This document shows, piece by piece, positions 62,701 through 64,000 of a stretch of DNA of 64,000 nt. Position 1 is the stretch's first letter. Each line of letters starts with the position of its first letter. Location: assembly GCF_028389875.1 (NCBI RefSeq), contig NC_084674.1, positions 9,023,501 through 9,087,500 on the forward strand, given 5' to 3'. The DNA is from Rhea pennata (Eukaryota > Chordata > Aves > Rheiformes > Rheidae). The notes beneath the pieces are model-generated. The model did no database searches. It was not told the DNA's origin and worked only from the letters and a program-made list of their open reading frames with translations. Made by a program: the position numbers and the translations under genes.

Positions 62701-63987
62701 TAATAGCAAAAAAGAAGATCAAATATTCTTGTCCACAGACTTTACTTCCCCTGCTAGCACAAGTCCTTAAACAAAATATTTTGGTTTTCAGGGAATTTTT
62801 TCTGGCGGTTTAAGTCCTTAGCTACCCTGTGAAATCAGTGTTCTCTCAAATACTTTACTTCCTCCCTCTGTGGGTATCTCTGCGCTACAAGATGTGGATG
62901 TGAGTGTAGCACAAGCCATTATGCTTGCACCACTGAAGCTGGCTGGTGCCACTGGCTAGAGCAGTGCGGATGGAGCTGCTGTGGAGCCTCTATTTCACAC
63001 ACTGGTTGTTTGTGTGTGTTGTCTTGTCTCCAATGCTGCTGTTACTGGTGCTGGCTAGAAGAAGCCATGTGGAGCCAAACTGCTTCCACTCCAGACCCAC
63101 CAAGGTTGCTCCAGACTGTGAGGCTGCCCTGGTTGGCTTCAGCCCTGAGGGAAGGCCTGGGCTTCCGGAGGGTGTTAACCTTGTGAAGACAGCATTTCTT
63201 GAAGGGGAAGAGAGTGCTCCTGGGCTCAGTGTAGCAGGGAGAGGGGGAACTGTTCAGAGCTTTCCAATTTTTGCTGAAGAGCGCTTATCTCCAGCACCCC
63301 CTTCCTCTTTGCTATGGTGCTGTACAGCCCCCTCACACAGAGTCTTTTGTGATGGAGATCACTTCCCTTAACGCATTTAAAGGAAGTCCTTTGTTGACTG
63401 CAAGTGCTGGTGAATATGAGTGCAGTTTGGTGGTAGAGCTGCATGCTGCACACAAGGAGAGCTCCAGGACTCCATGTATTCACATGGTCGATTGCCAGCA
63501 GATGTGATCCTGCCCTGCCCATGCACTGAATGGGTAGGCTGCAAACAAGCTTCAAGCCAGAAACTGCACAGCTACATCACTGCAATGCTGAACAGCTCAT
63601 CAGCATGAAGCAGGGCTTTGCTAATGCAACTGGGAAGCTTCTGCATTGGATCTGGCTTGAAATGTAGGCAAAACACACTCACACCTATCTTCACTCTATG
63701 GCGCAGGCATATTCTTCCTGCATTAATAACACGTGTTTGTCTTAACTAGCATTTAAGATGTACGCTGCACACTAGGGATGCTTGCTGTGAAGTAGCTAAT
63801 CACACTCATCATACCTGCAGTGCACAACCACTGGTCCCATGTCCGTAGTTCTGGCTGCCGAGGATCTCCGAACGAAGGTTAGCACAGGCAGGGCATACTC
63901 CGGCACACCCATGTCAGGCCACTGAGTGTAGTGATACTGAATAACCATTCTCTCATTCTGCCGCCCTTTGGGATTTCCCTTCTGACC
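49758..63987 (-). CDS. PTPRG: PTPRG, receptor-type tyrosine phosphatase gamma (3' part, ten exons)
   Basis: Ten coding exons on the minus strand join in frame to 442 residues plus TAA; the 5' part, with the carbonic-anhydrase-like and fibronectin domains and the membrane segment, lies outside. The visible part begins in D1, the catalytic cytoplasmic phosphatase domain: the WPD loop is WPDMGVP, the signature is [10 protein letters not shown] with the catalytic Cys and Arg intact, and the Q-loop is QTEEQY. D2 follows ([16 protein letters not shown] ... [15 protein letters not shown] ... WPNPDAP). At its signature position it has [11 protein letters not shown]: the Cys is replaced by Asp, as known for PTPRG and PTPRZ1, so D2 is inactive. 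The C-terminus is [17 protein letters not shown]1 is the nearest alternative, but the D2 wording, the tail and the C3orf14/FEZF2 neighbours indicate PTPRG. Confidence 0.97.
51612..51747 (-). CDS. PTPRG: PTPRG exon: D2 pseudo-signature
   Basis: Completes Glu, then [20 protein letters not shown] to RPGVFTDI. Together with the previous exon it gives HDEYGAVSAG, lacking the catalytic Cys. Donor gtaagt. Confidence 0.96.
54742..54884 (-). CDS. PTPRG: PTPRG exon: D2 pseudo-WPD loop
   Basis: [20 protein letters not shown] onwards to GPTIVHD plus two bases of a Glu codon. WPN replaces WPD. Donor is the less usual gtacgt. Confidence 0.96.
55699..55845 (-). CDS. PTPRG: PTPRG exon: D2
   Basis: [20 protein letters not shown] onwards to [12 protein letters not shown]; 49 codons, donor gtaaaa. 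Confidence 0.96.
56000..58150. other. PTPRG intron, no recognised insert
   Basis: The intron between the exons at 58179-58307 and 55699-55845. The stretch 56,900-58,130 is pyrimidine-rich and has longer open frames than its surroundings, but I recognise no protein or repeat family. Confidence 0.5.
58179..58307 (-). CDS. PTPRG: PTPRG exon: D2
   Basis: [20 protein letters not shown] then [17 protein letters not shown] to NQSL; 43 codons, phase 0, donor gtgagt. Confidence 0.96.
58730..58806 (-). CDS. PTPRG: PTPRG exon: start of D2
   Basis: Completes Ser, then [20 protein letters not shown] and ASYIM. Donor gtgagg. Confidence 0.96.
59737..59773 (+). repeat. (AC)n microsatellite in a PTPRG intron
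   Basis: About 18 uninterrupted AC units between the exons at 60163-60256 and 58730-58806. Confidence 0.92.
60163..60256 (-). CDS. PTPRG: PTPRG exon: D1-D2 linker
   Basis: [20 protein letters not shown] then [11 protein letters not shown]. The donor T|gtaaga leaves one base of a split Ser codon. Confidence 0.95.
62017..62163 (-). CDS. PTPRG: PTPRG exon: end of D1
   Basis: Starts [20 protein letters not shown], ends RLEKQFK at donor gtaaag; 49 codons, phase 0. Confidence 0.96.
62509..62644 (-). CDS. PTPRG: PTPRG exon: D1 P-loop remainder
   Basis: Acceptor tttgtag, then T completing Ser and [20 protein letters not shown]. It ends NYLVQTE with donor gtaaag. The Arg of the signature is present. 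Confidence 0.96.
62700..63800. other. PTPRG intron, GC-richer segment without recognised gene
   Basis: The intron before the P-loop exon. The middle (62,940-63,400) has balanced base composition and a 141-codon open frame on the + strand. The translation shows no domain I know and there is no splice or promoter support. Confidence 0.45.
63815..63987 (-). CDS. PTPRG: PTPRG exon: D1 WPD loop up to signature Cys
   Basis: Acceptor gcatgcag (weak pyrimidine tract), starts [13 protein letters not shown]. It contains [20 protein letters not shown] and ends VVVHC plus AG of the next Ser codon at the donor gtatga. The first exon of the gene seen in this window. Confidence 0.95.
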
Positions 63988-64000
63988 CTGCATGCAAAGT

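Noticed and set aside
62946-63371. 141-codon open frame with a hydrophobic start inside a PTPRG intron
   Set aside because: The hydrophobic run looks like chance translation of TG-rich DNA; no family match and no regulatory context.

Overview
The window is vertebrate nuclear DNA, most likely from a bird. Three multi-exon genes can be read exon by exon through matching splice phases: the 3' part of FEZF2 (+), all of the coding sequence of the C3orf14 homologue (-), and the 3' part of PTPRG (-). Human 3p14.2 has the same order and relative orientation (PTPRG, C3orf14, FEZF2), here written in the opposite direction. The bird assignment is an inference from short intergenic gaps, low visible repeat load, very GC-rich CpG islands beside AT-rich DNA, and near-identity of the zinc-finger and phosphatase domains to the human proteins as I remember them.

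Layout. 1-2,100: last four coding exons and short 3'UTR of FEZF2, a six-zinc-finger forebrain transcription factor. 2,100-8,200: FEZF2 downstream flank with several CpG islands alternating with AT-rich, homeodomain/SOX-motif-rich blocks that look like developmental enhancers. 8,200-13,900: mostly featureless AT-rich DNA. 14,038-24,200: C3orf14 homologue on the minus strand (four coding exons plus a first exon in a CpG-island promoter at about 23.7-24.5 kb). 24.5-44.6 kb: intergenic AT-rich DNA with microsatellites, homopolymers, small tandem duplications and a few degenerate old repeats. 44.6-49.76 kb: a very long PTPRG 3'UTR with a small CpG island inside it. 49.76-64 kb: the last ten PTPRG coding exons, covering the end of the catalytic D1 phosphatase domain, the inactive D2 domain and the C-terminal tail; the gene continues beyond the window.

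The genes are not an operon-like unit and I see no shared pathway. The likely reason for linkage is regulatory: FEZF2 is a developmental regulator whose enhancers can lie among bystander genes. I found no novel protein system. The most interesting items are the C3orf14 upstream ORF whose stop overlaps an alternative, in-frame start codon; the FEZF2 downstream candidate enhancers; and the orphan CpG island in the PTPRG 3'UTR.
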